Source of the DNA: Moryella indoligenes
GTDB taxonomy: Bacteria > Bacillota > Clostridia > Lachnospirales > Lachnospiraceae
Direction of reading: 5' to 3'
Length of the DNA stretch: 64,000 bases
Assembly (NCBI RefSeq): GCF_030812885.1
Contig: NZ_JAUSTO010000004.1
Span: 62,001-126,000 of the forward strand
Shown here: positions 41,999 to 50,442 of the stretch, in pieces
Numbering within the stretch: position 1 is the first letter of the stretch
Layout: every line of letters starts with the position of its first letter
The notes under the pieces: generated by a model
What the model saw: the letters and a program-made list of their open reading frames with translations, nothing else
What the model was told of the DNA's origin: nothing
Database searches by the model: none
Program-made: the position numbers and the translations under genes

Positions 41999-42855
41999 AT
42001 CTGTATATACTGCTGTGGTATTTCTGCATCTACTCCTTCCTCGGATGGGTCACAGAGGTTGCCTATCACGCTGTGACCCGGGGAAATATCGTGAACCGCG
42101 GCTTTCTGAACGGACCTGTGTGCCCGATCTACGGGTTCGGGCTCTGTGCTGTCCTCCTCGCCATTGTCCGTCTGACACACACAGACAGCACACGACTCCA
42201 CGCAGCCATTGTGTTTTTCGGCGGTATGCTGCTCGCCTCCTCAGTGGAATTCCTCGCAGGGTGGGTGCTTGAGCTCCTCTTTCACGCGCGCTGGTGGGAC
42301 TACAGCGATCAGCCCTTCAACCTTCGCGGCTATATCTGTCTGAAGTTCAGCCTCCTCTGGGGACTCGCGACCGTCTTTGTGGTGCGCATTGTCCATCCGG
42401 CAGTACAGCTCGGCGTCTCCGTCCTGCTGCCGCAGCGCATCGGCTGGCCGCTCCTCGCCCTGCTCTATCTCATCTATGGGGTGGATCTCGTCCTGACAGT
42501 GAGCACCGTGCGCAGGCTGAACCGTGAGCTCCGGGAGCTGGAAGGCTTTCGCAGAAGGCTTCGCGGCTTCAGCGACAATATGAGCGAGATCATCGGCAGA
42601 CAGACCCTGCACACACAGCAGCGTCTGGAGGAGCAGCAGCTTCAGGCGGCGCTCGCCTCTGCGGAGCTGCGGGACAGCGTGGAGGAGCTGGAGCAAAAGC
42701 TCTCCGCCTACAGAAGCCGTGCAGAGCAGCTCCGCAGACGGCTCTCCTCAAAGCACTGGGGCTCCGGCCGACTGCTCCGCGCCTTTCCAAGGCTTCATTT
42801 TTACAACTGTACGGAACTCATCGATGAGCTAAGAACCCATCTGGAGGAGTTGTAG
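41995..42855 (+). CDS. Putative ABC-transporter type IV (PF06541) membrane protein
   Basis: A 286-residue protein. The first ~165 residues hold about four or five TM helices with the family N-terminus (YILLWYFCIYSFLGWVTEVAYHA ... NRGFLNGPVCPIYGFG). The last ~115 residues are a soluble coiled coil (RELEGFRRRLRGFSDNM..., LEEQQLQAALASAEL). It is 4-bp coupled to the MATE gene. The family name is historical; no ATPase is nearby and its function is unknown. Confidence 0.85.
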   Translation: MNLYILLWYFCIYSFLGWVTEVAYHAVTRGNIVNRGFLNGPVCPIYGFGLCAVLLAIVRLTHTDSTRLHAAIVFFGGMLLASSVEFLAGWVLELLFHARWWDYSDQPFNLRGYICLKFSLLWGLATVFVVRIVHPAVQLGVSVLLPQRIGWPLLALLYLIYGVDLVLTVSTVRRLNRELRELEGFRRRLRGFSDNMSEIIGRQTLHTQQRLEEQQLQAALASAELRDSVEELEQKLSAYRSRAEQLRRRLSSKHWGSGRLLRAFPRLHFYNCTELIDELRTHLEEL

Positions 42856-42915
42856 CTTCATTTGCCGATACCATTGAAATTTCATGACTTCTTTCAGACG
42901 ACGGCAAACCAAAGA

Positions 42916-42947
42916 ATACCGCCAGCTGATTGCTCAACTGACGGTAT
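42916..42947. terminator. Hairpin between convergent PF06541 and DUF1858 genes
   Basis: ATACCGCCAG / CTGACGGTAT (9 of 10 positions paired) with a 12-nt loop, followed by AT-rich DNA on both sides. Probably a bidirectional terminator. Confidence 0.6.
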
Positions 42948-42984
42948 CCAATGATTTATTATTCCGTATTGCCTTCTTGATATC

Positions 42985-43233
42985 TCACTTTGCAGCTTCT
43001 GCACCGGCATTCTCTGCCTGAAACGCAAGATACTCATTGACGTAATCCACAACCTCATCTGCGTTCATGCCGTGAACCATGCTCGCATCGGAGAGGGACT
43101 CCGCCTGTGATGCCGGGCAGCTGATGCAGCCCATGCCGCACTGCATCAGAGCAAATGCCGCATCCGGATACTTACTGATAATCTCTCCGACCAGCATATC
43201 CTTGGTCACAAGAGCCTTCTTTTCTTCTGCCAT
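42985..43233 (-). CDS. DUF1858 domain protein
   Basis: An 82-residue cytosolic protein. DUF1858 covers about residues 8-65 (TKDMLVGEIISKYPDAAFALMQCGMGCISCPAS). The CGMGCISC triple-cysteine motif is typical of the family, which is related to the N-terminal domain of ScdA and to small disulfide proteins found beside hybrid cluster proteins. A redox or metal role is likely but unproven. It stands alone with its own promoter. Confidence 0.9.
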   Translation of the reverse strand: MAEEKKALVTKDMLVGEIISKYPDAAFALMQCGMGCISCPASQAESLSDASMVHGMNADEVVDYVNEYLAFQAENAGAEAAK

Positions 43234-43307
43234 AACAGTCTCCTTTCATCTGAACGAATCAGATCATTCATCTGCTTACTGCGGCGCTCCTCCGAGCGCC
43301 TGTGCTT

Positions 43308-43337
43308 ATTCTAACACAGGCACTTCCTCCGCCGCAA
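43308..43337 (-). promoter_or_regulatory. Promoter of the DUF1858 gene with an inverted repeat around -10
   Basis: On the minus strand: -35 TTGCGG (43337-43332), 18-bp spacer, -10 TAGAAT (43313-43308). GCCTGTG (43298-43304) and CACAGGC (43315-43321) flank the -10 exactly. Another hairpin, GGCGCTC/GAGCGCC, lies in the leader at 43283-43300. No gene is seen between 43234 and 43484. Confidence 0.5.
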
Positions 43338-43484
43338 TACGCGCAACCGGAACTCCGCATAAATTCACTCTTTTTTCACTTTATGAGAAGCTGAGCTTCA
43401 CGCCCGTCCGGAAAATAATATCTGCACGCATGACGAAACTCAGCTGTGCTAAGACGCACGGGCACGCTTTGCTTCGAAAGCACA

Positions 43485-44864
43485 TCAGCGCTTCAAAGAT
43501 ACACCACGCATCGCATCTCCGCGCGCATTGACGCCGAAGTGGTAATCATTGCCCGGAAGAATCGCGTTCAGAAGTATGCCTGTGATAGATGCAATAGCGA
43601 GGCTCGTCAGCGTAATCGGCGTTCCGCCCACAGTGAAGGTCACACCGGAGGAGAAGCCGAGGCCAGAGACCAGAATCACAGCTGCAATAATCAGGTTTCT
43701 GCTGTTTGCAAAGTCCACACGGTTCTCGACAACATTTCTCACTCCGATCGCAGAGATCATCCCATAGAGAATGAAGCTGATGCCGCCGATGATCGCAGAC
43801 GGCAGAGAGGAGATGATGCTTGCAAACTTCGGCACAAAGGAGAGCAGGATCGCATAGCAGGCCGCAATGCGAATGACACGCGGATCGTAGACATGCGAGA
43901 GCTCCAGCACGCCGGTATTCTCTCCATAGGTCGTATTCGCGGGGCCGCCGAAGGTTGCGGAGAGCGCTGTCGCGAGTCCGTCGCCGACAATGGTGCGGTG
44001 CAGACCCGGGTTCTCCAGAAAGTTTTCTCCCACAGTCGCGGAGATCGCCGAGATATCCCCGATGTGCTCCATCATGGTTGCGATTGCAATCGGCGCCATG
44101 ACGAGTATCGCTGTGATATCGAACTTACAGAGCTGAAAAGGGGGAAGTCCCGCCCAGCTGGTGGCGACAACACTGCTGAAATCAATGACTGCAGAGCCGT
44201 CCGGGTTTGTGAGTCCTGTAAACTGCATGACAAGCGCCGCTGCATAGGAGATGACAACACCCATGAGTATCGGAATAATCTTAAATATTCCCTTTCCCCA
44301 GACATTGAAAATAACGATGGTCGAGAGGGCAATCAGCGCAAGAAACCAGTTTGTCCGCGCATTATTAATGGCAGAACCCGCAAGCGACAGCCCGATACAG
44401 ATGATGATCGGCCCTGTGACAACCGGCGGCAGATAGCGCATAACCCGCTTCACGCCGACCAGACGGATAACCACTGCCAGCACGAGGTACAGAAGACCCG
44501 CGACCACAATACCGCCACAGGCATAGGGAAGCTTCTCTCCGTAGCTCATATTGGCATAAATTCCGGTATTCAGCTCCGCGATGGTCGCAAAACCGCCGAG
44601 GAAAGCAAAAGAGGAACCCAGAAAGGCCGGAACCTTAAATTTGGAACAGAAGTGGAAGAACAGTGTCCCTAGGCCCGCCATAAACAGCGTAACCTGCACA
44701 GACAGCCCCTCCCCCTGAAAATAGCTGTTCACGAGTATCGGCACCAGCACTGTCGCGCCAAACATTGCGAACATATGCTGAAGACCCAAAAGAAACATCT
44801 TCGGCCTGCCCAACTCTCTCGCATCATAAATCGCATCTCTCTTTTTTTCAAACTGTTCGCCCAT
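43485..44864 (-). CDS. Uracil-xanthine permease (NCS2 family)
   Basis: A 459-residue transporter with about 14 TM segments. It has the NCS2 motifs LGLQHMFAMFGATVLVPILVN near the N-terminus, PIAIATMMEHIGDISAISATVGENF in the middle and the following GLATALSATFGGPANTTYGENTGVL substrate-binding region. The Asn/Thr (NTTYGEN) pattern is common to uracil permeases. ATG 44864 has AGGGGG upstream; a longer in-frame start adds 12 residues. Neighbouring genes give no clue about uracil versus purine. Confidence 0.9.
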   Translation of the reverse strand: MGEQFEKKRDAIYDARELGRPKMFLLGLQHMFAMFGATVLVPILVNSYFQGEGLSVQVTLFMAGLGTLFFHFCSKFKVPAFLGSSFAFLGGFATIAELNTGIYANMSYGEKLPYACGGIVVAGLLYLVLAVVIRLVGVKRVMRYLPPVVTGPIIICIGLSLAGSAINNARTNWFLALIALSTIVIFNVWGKGIFKIIPILMGVVISYAAALVMQFTGLTNPDGSAVIDFSSVVATSWAGLPPFQLCKFDITAILVMAPIAIATMMEHIGDISAISATVGENFLENPGLHRTIVGDGLATALSATFGGPANTTYGENTGVLELSHVYDPRVIRIAACYAILLSFVPKFASIISSLPSAIIGGISFILYGMISAIGVRNVVENRVDFANSRNLIIAAVILVSGLGFSSGVTFTVGGTPITLTSLAIASITGILLNAILPGNDYHFGVNARGDAMRGVSLKR

Positions 44865-44938
44865 AAAACCCCCTGTGATGACAAAGCCCGCCAGTTCCAC
44901 CGAAAAGGATACAACGATTTCTGATTTAAGTCCAGCGC

Positions 44939-44967
44939 GTATTACAAAAGCGAAAAATGTACTTGAA
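44939..44967 (-). promoter_or_regulatory. Promoter of the uracil-xanthine permease
   Basis: On the minus strand: -35 TTCAAG (44967-44962), 17-bp spacer, -10 TAATAC (44944-44939). The -35 shares its bases with the -35 of the divergent AEC promoter. Confidence 0.45.
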
Positions 44968-44991
44968 ATTCCTCCTGCAAAACGCTAAGGT
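44963..44991 (+). promoter_or_regulatory. Promoter of AEC-aroD
   Basis: -35 TTGAAA (44963-44968), 17-bp spacer, -10 TAAGGT (44986-44991), 27 bp before the ATG, which is preceded by GAGGGGGAG. Confidence 0.5.
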
Positions 44992-45018
44992 ACTTTTTAA
45001 CAACAGAGGGGGAGCCGC

Positions 45019-45957
45019 ATGAACCTTGATTTTTTCTTTGTATTTGCAAATCTTATCAGCTTATTTCTTCTGATTGCCGCCGGCTACGCGGCAATGCGTC
45101 TCCATATGATTCCGGATCATGCCTCTCCGGTGCTTTCTGCCCTGCTCATGCGGATCACGCTTCCCGCAACTATCTTCATCTCGCTCGCCACAAAACAATA
45201 CGATCCCGGCTTTCTCTCCGACAGCATAGCGATCCTTCTGATCGGCTTTCCGCTCTACGGCGGAATGCTGCTCCTTTTTTATAAAATTGCAGAATTCATT
45301 CACGTTCAGGAAAATCATCGCGGCCTCTGGGCCTTTGGCGTTGCATTTTCAAACAACGGCTTCATGGGATTTCCCATCATCCTCGCACTGCTTGGCTCCG
45401 ACGGACTGGCGCTCGCAGTTGTCTATAATATCGCCTTCAACCTTACCCTGTACACCATAGGAGTCGTCATCATATCCCGGGACAGCACAGCTGAAAATCA
45501 GGGTATAGATCTGAAAAAAACTCTGCTCAGCGAGATTAATCTCGCTGTTCTGCTGAGTCTTATCTTTTATCTCGGACGCATCCCGCTGCCCTCTTTCACT
45601 GGCTCCGCGCTCACACAGCTCTCAAATATCACCACTCCGCTCTCCATGTTTATCACCGGAATGGCGCTCGCCGGGAACAGCGGACGCGCATTGCTGACCG
45701 ACAGGGATGCATACAGCTGTGCTATTTCACGCCTTCTCCTGCATCCCATTGCAACTCTTTTGCTTTTGCGGCTCATTCCAGAGCTCAATCCCCTGATCTT
45801 TCAGGTTGTGATCCTGACTGCTGCTATGCCGACTCCAGGGGTTATGACTGTACTGGCAGAGAGCTACCACAGCGATCTCCGCTTTGCTGCGAAGGCAAGC
45901 TTTGTATCAAATATTCTCTCCATTGCAACCATACCGCTGATCTGTCTGCTGCTATAA
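45019..45957 (+). CDS. AEC family transporter
   Basis: A 312-residue protein with about ten TM helices. The family N-terminus (FVFANLISLFLLIAAGYAAMRL) and the central GVAFSNNGFMGFPIILALLG motif, with the conserved Asn-Asn-Gly crossing, identify the auxin efflux carrier/BASS-like fold. AEC proteins export or import organic acids such as malate. aroD follows 24 bp downstream, so a link to an aromatic precursor acid is possible but speculative. Confidence 0.88.
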   Translation: MNLDFFFVFANLISLFLLIAAGYAAMRLHMIPDHASPVLSALLMRITLPATIFISLATKQYDPGFLSDSIAILLIGFPLYGGMLLLFYKIAEFIHVQENHRGLWAFGVAFSNNGFMGFPIILALLGSDGLALAVVYNIAFNLTLYTIGVVIISRDSTAENQGIDLKKTLLSEINLAVLLSLIFYLGRIPLPSFTGSALTQLSNITTPLSMFITGMALAGNSGRALLTDRDAYSCAISRLLLHPIATLLLLRLIPELNPLIFQVVILTAAMPTPGVMTVLAESYHSDLRFAAKASFVSNILSIATIPLICLLL

Positions 45958-45981
45958 GATACAGAAAACAGGAGGAAAGAC

Positions 45982-46782
45982 ATGAACTCTCTCACACTTC
46001 GGGGGCTCACCCTCGGCGAAGGAAAGCCCAAAATCATCGTTCCGCTCTGTGCCGGAAATCAGGAGGCCCTGCTGCAAAAGGCGTCCGCACTCTCCTCCCA
46101 TCCCTTCGATCTTGTAGAGTGGCGCGCGGATTTTATGGACGCGGTTCATGCCGCTGACACGCCGGACCATGCCCTTGCCGCAGAGCTGTCCCGCTGTGCA
46201 AAGGCACTCCGCGGACTTCTCGGAGACACCCCGCTCCTCTTTACGCTGCGCAGCCAAAAAGAAGGAGGGGAAGCTCTGCTTCCCCCCTCCCGCTATATGA
46301 TACTGAATCAGGCTGCCGCAGAGAGCGGCGCTGTGGATCTCGTCGATGTGGAGCTCTCCTGCGGTGCGGACTGCGTCCAGGAGAATATCCGCCGCATCCA
46401 CGCCGCCGGTGTCCATGTCATCGCCTCAAGTCACGATTTTCAGAAGACCCCCGAACAGGCAGTACTCACAGAGCGTCTTCTCGCCATGCAGCGCTGCGGC
46501 GCGGATATCGCCAAGCTCGCTGTGATGCCGCAGAGTGCCGCTGACGTGCTGACTCTTCTCGCAGCGACGGAGGAGGTGCACCGTCTGCACCCGGAGCTCC
46601 CGCTCGTGACCATGAGCATGGGAGAGCTCGGCGTTCTGTCCCGCATCTCCGGTGAGCTCTTCGGCTCCTGTATGAGCTTTGCAGCTGCCGTCGAGAGCTC
46701 CGCACCCGGACAGCTTCCGGCAAAGACGCTCTCTCAGCTCCTCTCTGTACTGCACGAGGACGGACGCCCTTCTGTCTCCTAA
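45982..46782 (+). CDS. aroD: Type I 3-dehydroquinate dehydratase
   Basis: A 266-residue TIM-barrel enzyme that dehydrates 3-dehydroquinate to 3-dehydroshikimate in the shikimate pathway. Schiff-base Lys178 (DIAKLAVMP), catalytic His151 (SSHDF) and the substrate-binding EWRAD (46-50) are all present. AGGAGG precedes the ATG. It is co-oriented with the AEC gene; the other shikimate-type gene of the window (kinase-like, 11.7-12.4 kb) is far away. Confidence 0.95.
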   Translation: MNSLTLRGLTLGEGKPKIIVPLCAGNQEALLQKASALSSHPFDLVEWRADFMDAVHAADTPDHALAAELSRCAKALRGLLGDTPLLFTLRSQKEGGEALLPPSRYMILNQAAAESGAVDLVDVELSCGADCVQENIRRIHAAGVHVIASSHDFQKTPEQAVLTERLLAMQRCGADIAKLAVMPQSAADVLTLLAATEEVHRLHPELPLVTMSMGELGVLSRISGELFGSCMSFAAAVESSAPGQLPAKTLSQLLSVLHEDGRPSVS

Positions 46783-46849
46783 GTCACAGCCGCTGCCTCT
46801 GTGCCTTAAGCAGAACCGCTCCCCTGCAAAACGCGCTCTGCTCTCTGAA

Positions 46850-47911
46850 TTAATCCCTGCTCCCGGCGCGCGAGAGCTTCAGATACGCTCCTCGCAGCGC
46901 ATGGTACAGCCCCGGCAGACGGTACTCAAGGCTGATGAAAAAGCGCTCACGGAACGGAAGCTCCCGATAGTAGCGCCGGTAGCGGGGATCAAAGATCCCC
47001 TGAAACTCCCTCAAATTCACCCGCGTCAGAAAGTAGACCCGATGCGAGGCGGAGACTGCCTCGCTGTGATAACGCCCCTCCGTGCTCCTGTCGAAGCCCT
47101 CGTACATCTCCCGCATTTCCCGCGCGTAGCGATCCTGCTTTTTCTTAAAATCCCCACTCTTCATGCTCTTCGTCCATGAGCCTGCACCGTTGAAGCGGTA
47201 AATGCTGAGCGGCCGGTCAATATAGTGGCAGTAGCCCCGCGCCGCCGCCATAAGCTCCAGCGGTCTGTCTCCCACCGGACAGTTTACATACCAGTCCGGA
47301 AGCTTTTGCACCAGCTCCGCGCGCAGCAGCATGGAGCCAAAGGGAAAGCTCCCCGCCTTGTCCACAAGCTCTGCCGGACTCAGATCGCGATCCCCGCGGT
47401 AGGGACGCATCAGCGCGCGATTCACAAGCTCCCCGTTCTCATTCACCACCTCCGCGGCGTGCACACAGAGCTGACAGTCCGGATGCGCCTCCATGTACTC
47501 CAGCTGAAGCTTCAGCTTCTCATCGCTCTGCCAGTAATCATCACAGTCCATCAGCGCGATGTACTTTCCCCGCGCCCGCGGGAAATTAAACGCACCGGAA
47601 ATATTGGTGATCCCCTGTGAGTACTGATTCTCCGTCTGCAAAATTGGAAAGATCAGCCCCGGGCAGCGCTTCTGATATTCGCGGATGATGTCGGCCGTCC
47701 CGTCTGTGGAGGCATCGTCGTGCAGCAGGATCTCAATGCCGAAGCTCCTCTGCTGCGAAAGGAAGTGTTCCATCGCCTCGCGAATATAGGGCGCATGATT
47801 ATAGGCCACTGCACAGATGCTGACCAGCGGACGCGTTTCTTCCGCCTGTGCCTCTCTGCTCACTGTCTGAACCTGTGTCTCTCTGTCTCTCTGCTTTTCA
47901 GCCTTCTCCAC
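46850..47911 (-). CDS. Glycosyltransferase family 2
   Basis: A 353-residue cytosolic GT-A enzyme. It has the nucleotide-sugar fold start (LVSICAVAYNHAPYIREAMEHFL, residues 29-51), HDDASTDGT, and the DXD-type metal site MDCDDYW. GTG 47911 is the likely start (GGAGGGGAG upstream). It overlaps the flippase end by 14 bp. With the flippase and the second GT2 it forms a small surface-glycan cassette. Donor and acceptor are unknown. Confidence 0.88.
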   Translation of the reverse strand: MEKAEKQRDRETQVQTVSREAQAEETRPLVSICAVAYNHAPYIREAMEHFLSQQRSFGIEILLHDDASTDGTADIIREYQKRCPGLIFPILQTENQYSQGITNISGAFNFPRARGKYIALMDCDDYWQSDEKLKLQLEYMEAHPDCQLCVHAAEVVNENGELVNRALMRPYRGDRDLSPAELVDKAGSFPFGSMLLRAELVQKLPDWYVNCPVGDRPLELMAAARGYCHYIDRPLSIYRFNGAGSWTKSMKSGDFKKKQDRYAREMREMYEGFDRSTEGRYHSEAVSASHRVYFLTRVNLREFQGIFDPRYRRYYRELPFRERFFISLEYRLPGLYHALRGAYLKLSRAGSRD

Positions 47912-49364
47912 GCGCTCCCCTCCTTCCTCTCAGAATTTTCCAAAGATACCGCACGCTCTCCCGATTCAGGATGAGAGAGAACAGTACATAGATCAGGACA
48001 CCCGCCGCAATCTGTATGAGCAGTGCGAATCCGGCGGACTCTGTGACCTGTGACAGCTTAAGAACAGCCGCTCCCATGAGCAGCGCACTCGCCGCGGAGG
48101 GCAGCATATCGAGATACTGCTCGCCCGCTCCATAGCCGATGAGCCTTCGCAGCGGCCACGCATTCAGAAAGGTGCAGAGGAATTCGTCCAGCGCCTTCAA
48201 AAGCAGCATCGCCACAATGCCGTAGCGGAGACTTAAGACCAGTATCACCGTGCCCAGCAGCTTCTTCAGGAGCTCCAGCTTCAAAAAGAGATCGCTCCTG
48301 CCGAGCGCCGTCACCATCTGCAGATTGGTCACATGCACCGGCCAGAAGGCGTAGCAGAGACACATCACCCGCAGATAAGGCACACAGAAGAGCCATTTCT
48401 CCGTGAGCAGCACCCGGACCAGAGGCTCTGCGCAGCCCGCAAGCCCCGCCATCATCGGGAATATCACAAGGGAGGAGAGGCGCATGCTGCGCTTCATCAT
48501 CTGCTTCAGCATCCCCGGCTCACCCTGATGTTTCGCGTAGGCCGGCAGCAGCACGGACTGAATCGCCGCCGCAAGATTGGACGCGATGAGCTTTGGGAAC
48601 TGCTCTCCGCGGTTGTAACCGCCAAGATCCGCCTGTGAGTAACGCTTCCCTATGATAAGACCGTAGGCATTGTTCCAAATGGTGTCGATGAGTCCTGAGA
48701 GCAGGATCTTCCAGCCAAAGTGAAAGAGCAGCCTGACCCGCGAGGCGTCAAAGCCGCCGCGTGGACGCCACGGCACTGCGACGAAAAGTCCCAGCATCAG
48801 CCCAAAGCAGTACACCAGCTGCTGCGCAGCCATCGCCCAGACTCCATAGTGAAAAAAGGCCATGGCGACTGACACAGCTCCGGAGAGCAGCACCGCAAAC
48901 ATTGTCGCCTCAAAGAGCCTGCGAAAATTCAGATTCCGCGCGACATAGGCACTCTGAATCGAAATCACCGCACCGGGAAAGAGCACCACTCCCATTACAC
49001 GAAGCAGCGCTGTGAGTACCTCCGTCTCATAATACGCCGCCACGAGCGGGGCCCCGAACCACAGAAGCAGATACACCGGAATGGAGATCAGGATGCTGAT
49101 GCGAAACACAGAGGAATAGTCCTCCTCCCGCACCTCCGGAGCCTGAATGAGCGCCGTGGCAAAACCTGACTGCACAAAGACATTTGCAATGGTGATGAAA
49201 ATCATGATGAGGCCTATGGTTCCGTACTCACGGGGAGACATGAGCCGCGCGAGCAGCAGTGCCACGACAAACTGCACGCCCTGCGCCCCGGTGAGCTCCA
49301 GGAGCTTCCAGAACAGGCCGTGCACAACTTTCTGCTTTAAGCTTCCATCTGATGCTTGTATCAT
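47898..49364 (-). CDS. Polysaccharide flippase (Wzx/PST-like, MATE fold)
   Basis: A 488-residue protein with about 12-14 TM helices. It starts with the family pattern (KQKVVHGLFWKLLELTGAQGVQFVVALLLARLMSPREYG). It would move lipid-linked oligosaccharides to the outer face of the membrane. ATG 49364 overlaps the upstream GT2 stop (ATGA). A GTG 12 bp earlier is possible but too close to the GGGGGAG. Confidence 0.9.
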   Translation of the reverse strand: MIQASDGSLKQKVVHGLFWKLLELTGAQGVQFVVALLLARLMSPREYGTIGLIMIFITIANVFVQSGFATALIQAPEVREEDYSSVFRISILISIPVYLLLWFGAPLVAAYYETEVLTALLRVMGVVLFPGAVISIQSAYVARNLNFRRLFEATMFAVLLSGAVSVAMAFFHYGVWAMAAQQLVYCFGLMLGLFVAVPWRPRGGFDASRVRLLFHFGWKILLSGLIDTIWNNAYGLIIGKRYSQADLGGYNRGEQFPKLIASNLAAAIQSVLLPAYAKHQGEPGMLKQMMKRSMRLSSLVIFPMMAGLAGCAEPLVRVLLTEKWLFCVPYLRVMCLCYAFWPVHVTNLQMVTALGRSDLFLKLELLKKLLGTVILVLSLRYGIVAMLLLKALDEFLCTFLNAWPLRRLIGYGAGEQYLDMLPSAASALLMGAAVLKLSQVTESAGFALLIQIAAGVLIYVLFSLILNRESVRYLWKILRGRRGARGEG

Positions 49365-50437
49365 AGGAACAGGCACTCCCCCACCGTGCGGTGAAATCTG
49401 TTGAAGGTGAAACCGCAGCGGAGTATTCCGTATATTTTCCCAGCCCGGCTCTTATGCCTTAGAGACAAAAACTCCCGCAGCGTCCTGCGCTCTGCTGCCG
49501 GCATCTCCTTCCCGTACTGCCGGAACAGCTCCGCCGCCTGTGAAAAGAGTGCGGCATAGGCGGCCTGTGAGCGGAGATTCATCTCCGCGCGCGTCCTGCC
49601 ATCCTTCCGAAAGAGTCCCAGCCGGTCAAGGATCTCCCGCACCCGGCTTCCCTTTGCCGCGCCGAGCACATTCTCCCCGTGCTGCCGGTAGTCATACAGT
49701 GCTGCGTCAAGAAAAACGATTTTCCCAAAAGCAGCGGCCACCAGCGCAATCCAGTGATCGTGCATGACCGCGCACTCCGGCAGCGGATGTCTCCAGAGAA
49801 GCTCCGCCAGCGCCCGGTTCATCATCAGCGCCCCACCGGTCACATTGTTCTGAACCAGAAGCTGATTCAGTCTGTTTCGCTCCGGGCTCATCCCCTGATA
49901 GCGCACATAGGAGGAGGCGAGCTCCGCTCCCGCCGCGTCCGTGACGCGCATATCACAGTGAACCAGCAGCGGCGTGCTGCGTCCATACTGCGCCTCCGCA
50001 TGCTGCATGGTCTGAAGCGTCCGCTCTATCTTGTCGGGATGCCAGTCGTCGTCCTGATCCGCGAACATGATATAATCTGCCGCGCCGCGCAATGCCGCAG
50101 GCTCCGTCTCCTCCCCGTCCGGAGCCGCCGCCCCGGACGCCCCCGATCCATCAGCCCCCATGTCCGCATTACCCGCGCAGCACTTCTCACCGTATGCCTT
50201 CAGCACCGACAGAAAGTGCCGGGCAGCTCCCCCGGACGCTTCGGTGCGCCGCCAGAGCTCCACCCGCTCCGGGAAGCGCTCTACATAGCCCGCAGCGAGC
50301 TCTGCCGTTCCGTCTGTCGAACAATCATCCGAAATAAGCAGACGAAAACGTGTTTCCGTCTGCTTAAGTATGGAATCGAGCTGCGCCATCAGATAGCGCG
50401 CTCCGTTATAGCTGCACAGTATCAGCTGAACCTTCAT
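49361..50437 (-). CDS. Glycosyltransferase family 2 (rhamnosyltransferase-like)
   Basis: A 358-residue GT-A enzyme: LILCSYNGARYLMAQLDSILKQT at residues 5-27, SDDCSTDGT, and FADQDDDW as the metal-binding DXD region. It carries an Ala/Gly/Asp-rich insert (residues about 86-118, GADGSGASGAAAPDGEE) before that motif, which is unusual. The family resembles rhamnosyltransferases such as those of Firmicute wall polysaccharides. First gene of the three-gene glycan cassette, 6 bp after the trpS stop. Confidence 0.87.
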   Translation of the reverse strand: MKVQLILCSYNGARYLMAQLDSILKQTETRFRLLISDDCSTDGTAELAAGYVERFPERVELWRRTEASGGAARHFLSVLKAYGEKCCAGNADMGADGSGASGAAAPDGEETEPAALRGAADYIMFADQDDDWHPDKIERTLQTMQHAEAQYGRSTPLLVHCDMRVTDAAGAELASSYVRYQGMSPERNRLNQLLVQNNVTGGALMMNRALAELLWRHPLPECAVMHDHWIALVAAAFGKIVFLDAALYDYRQHGENVLGAAKGSRVREILDRLGLFRKDGRTRAEMNLRSQAAYAALFSQAAELFRQYGKEMPAAERRTLREFLSLRHKSRAGKIYGILRCGFTFNRFHRTVGECLFL

Positions 50438-50442
50438 ATGCG

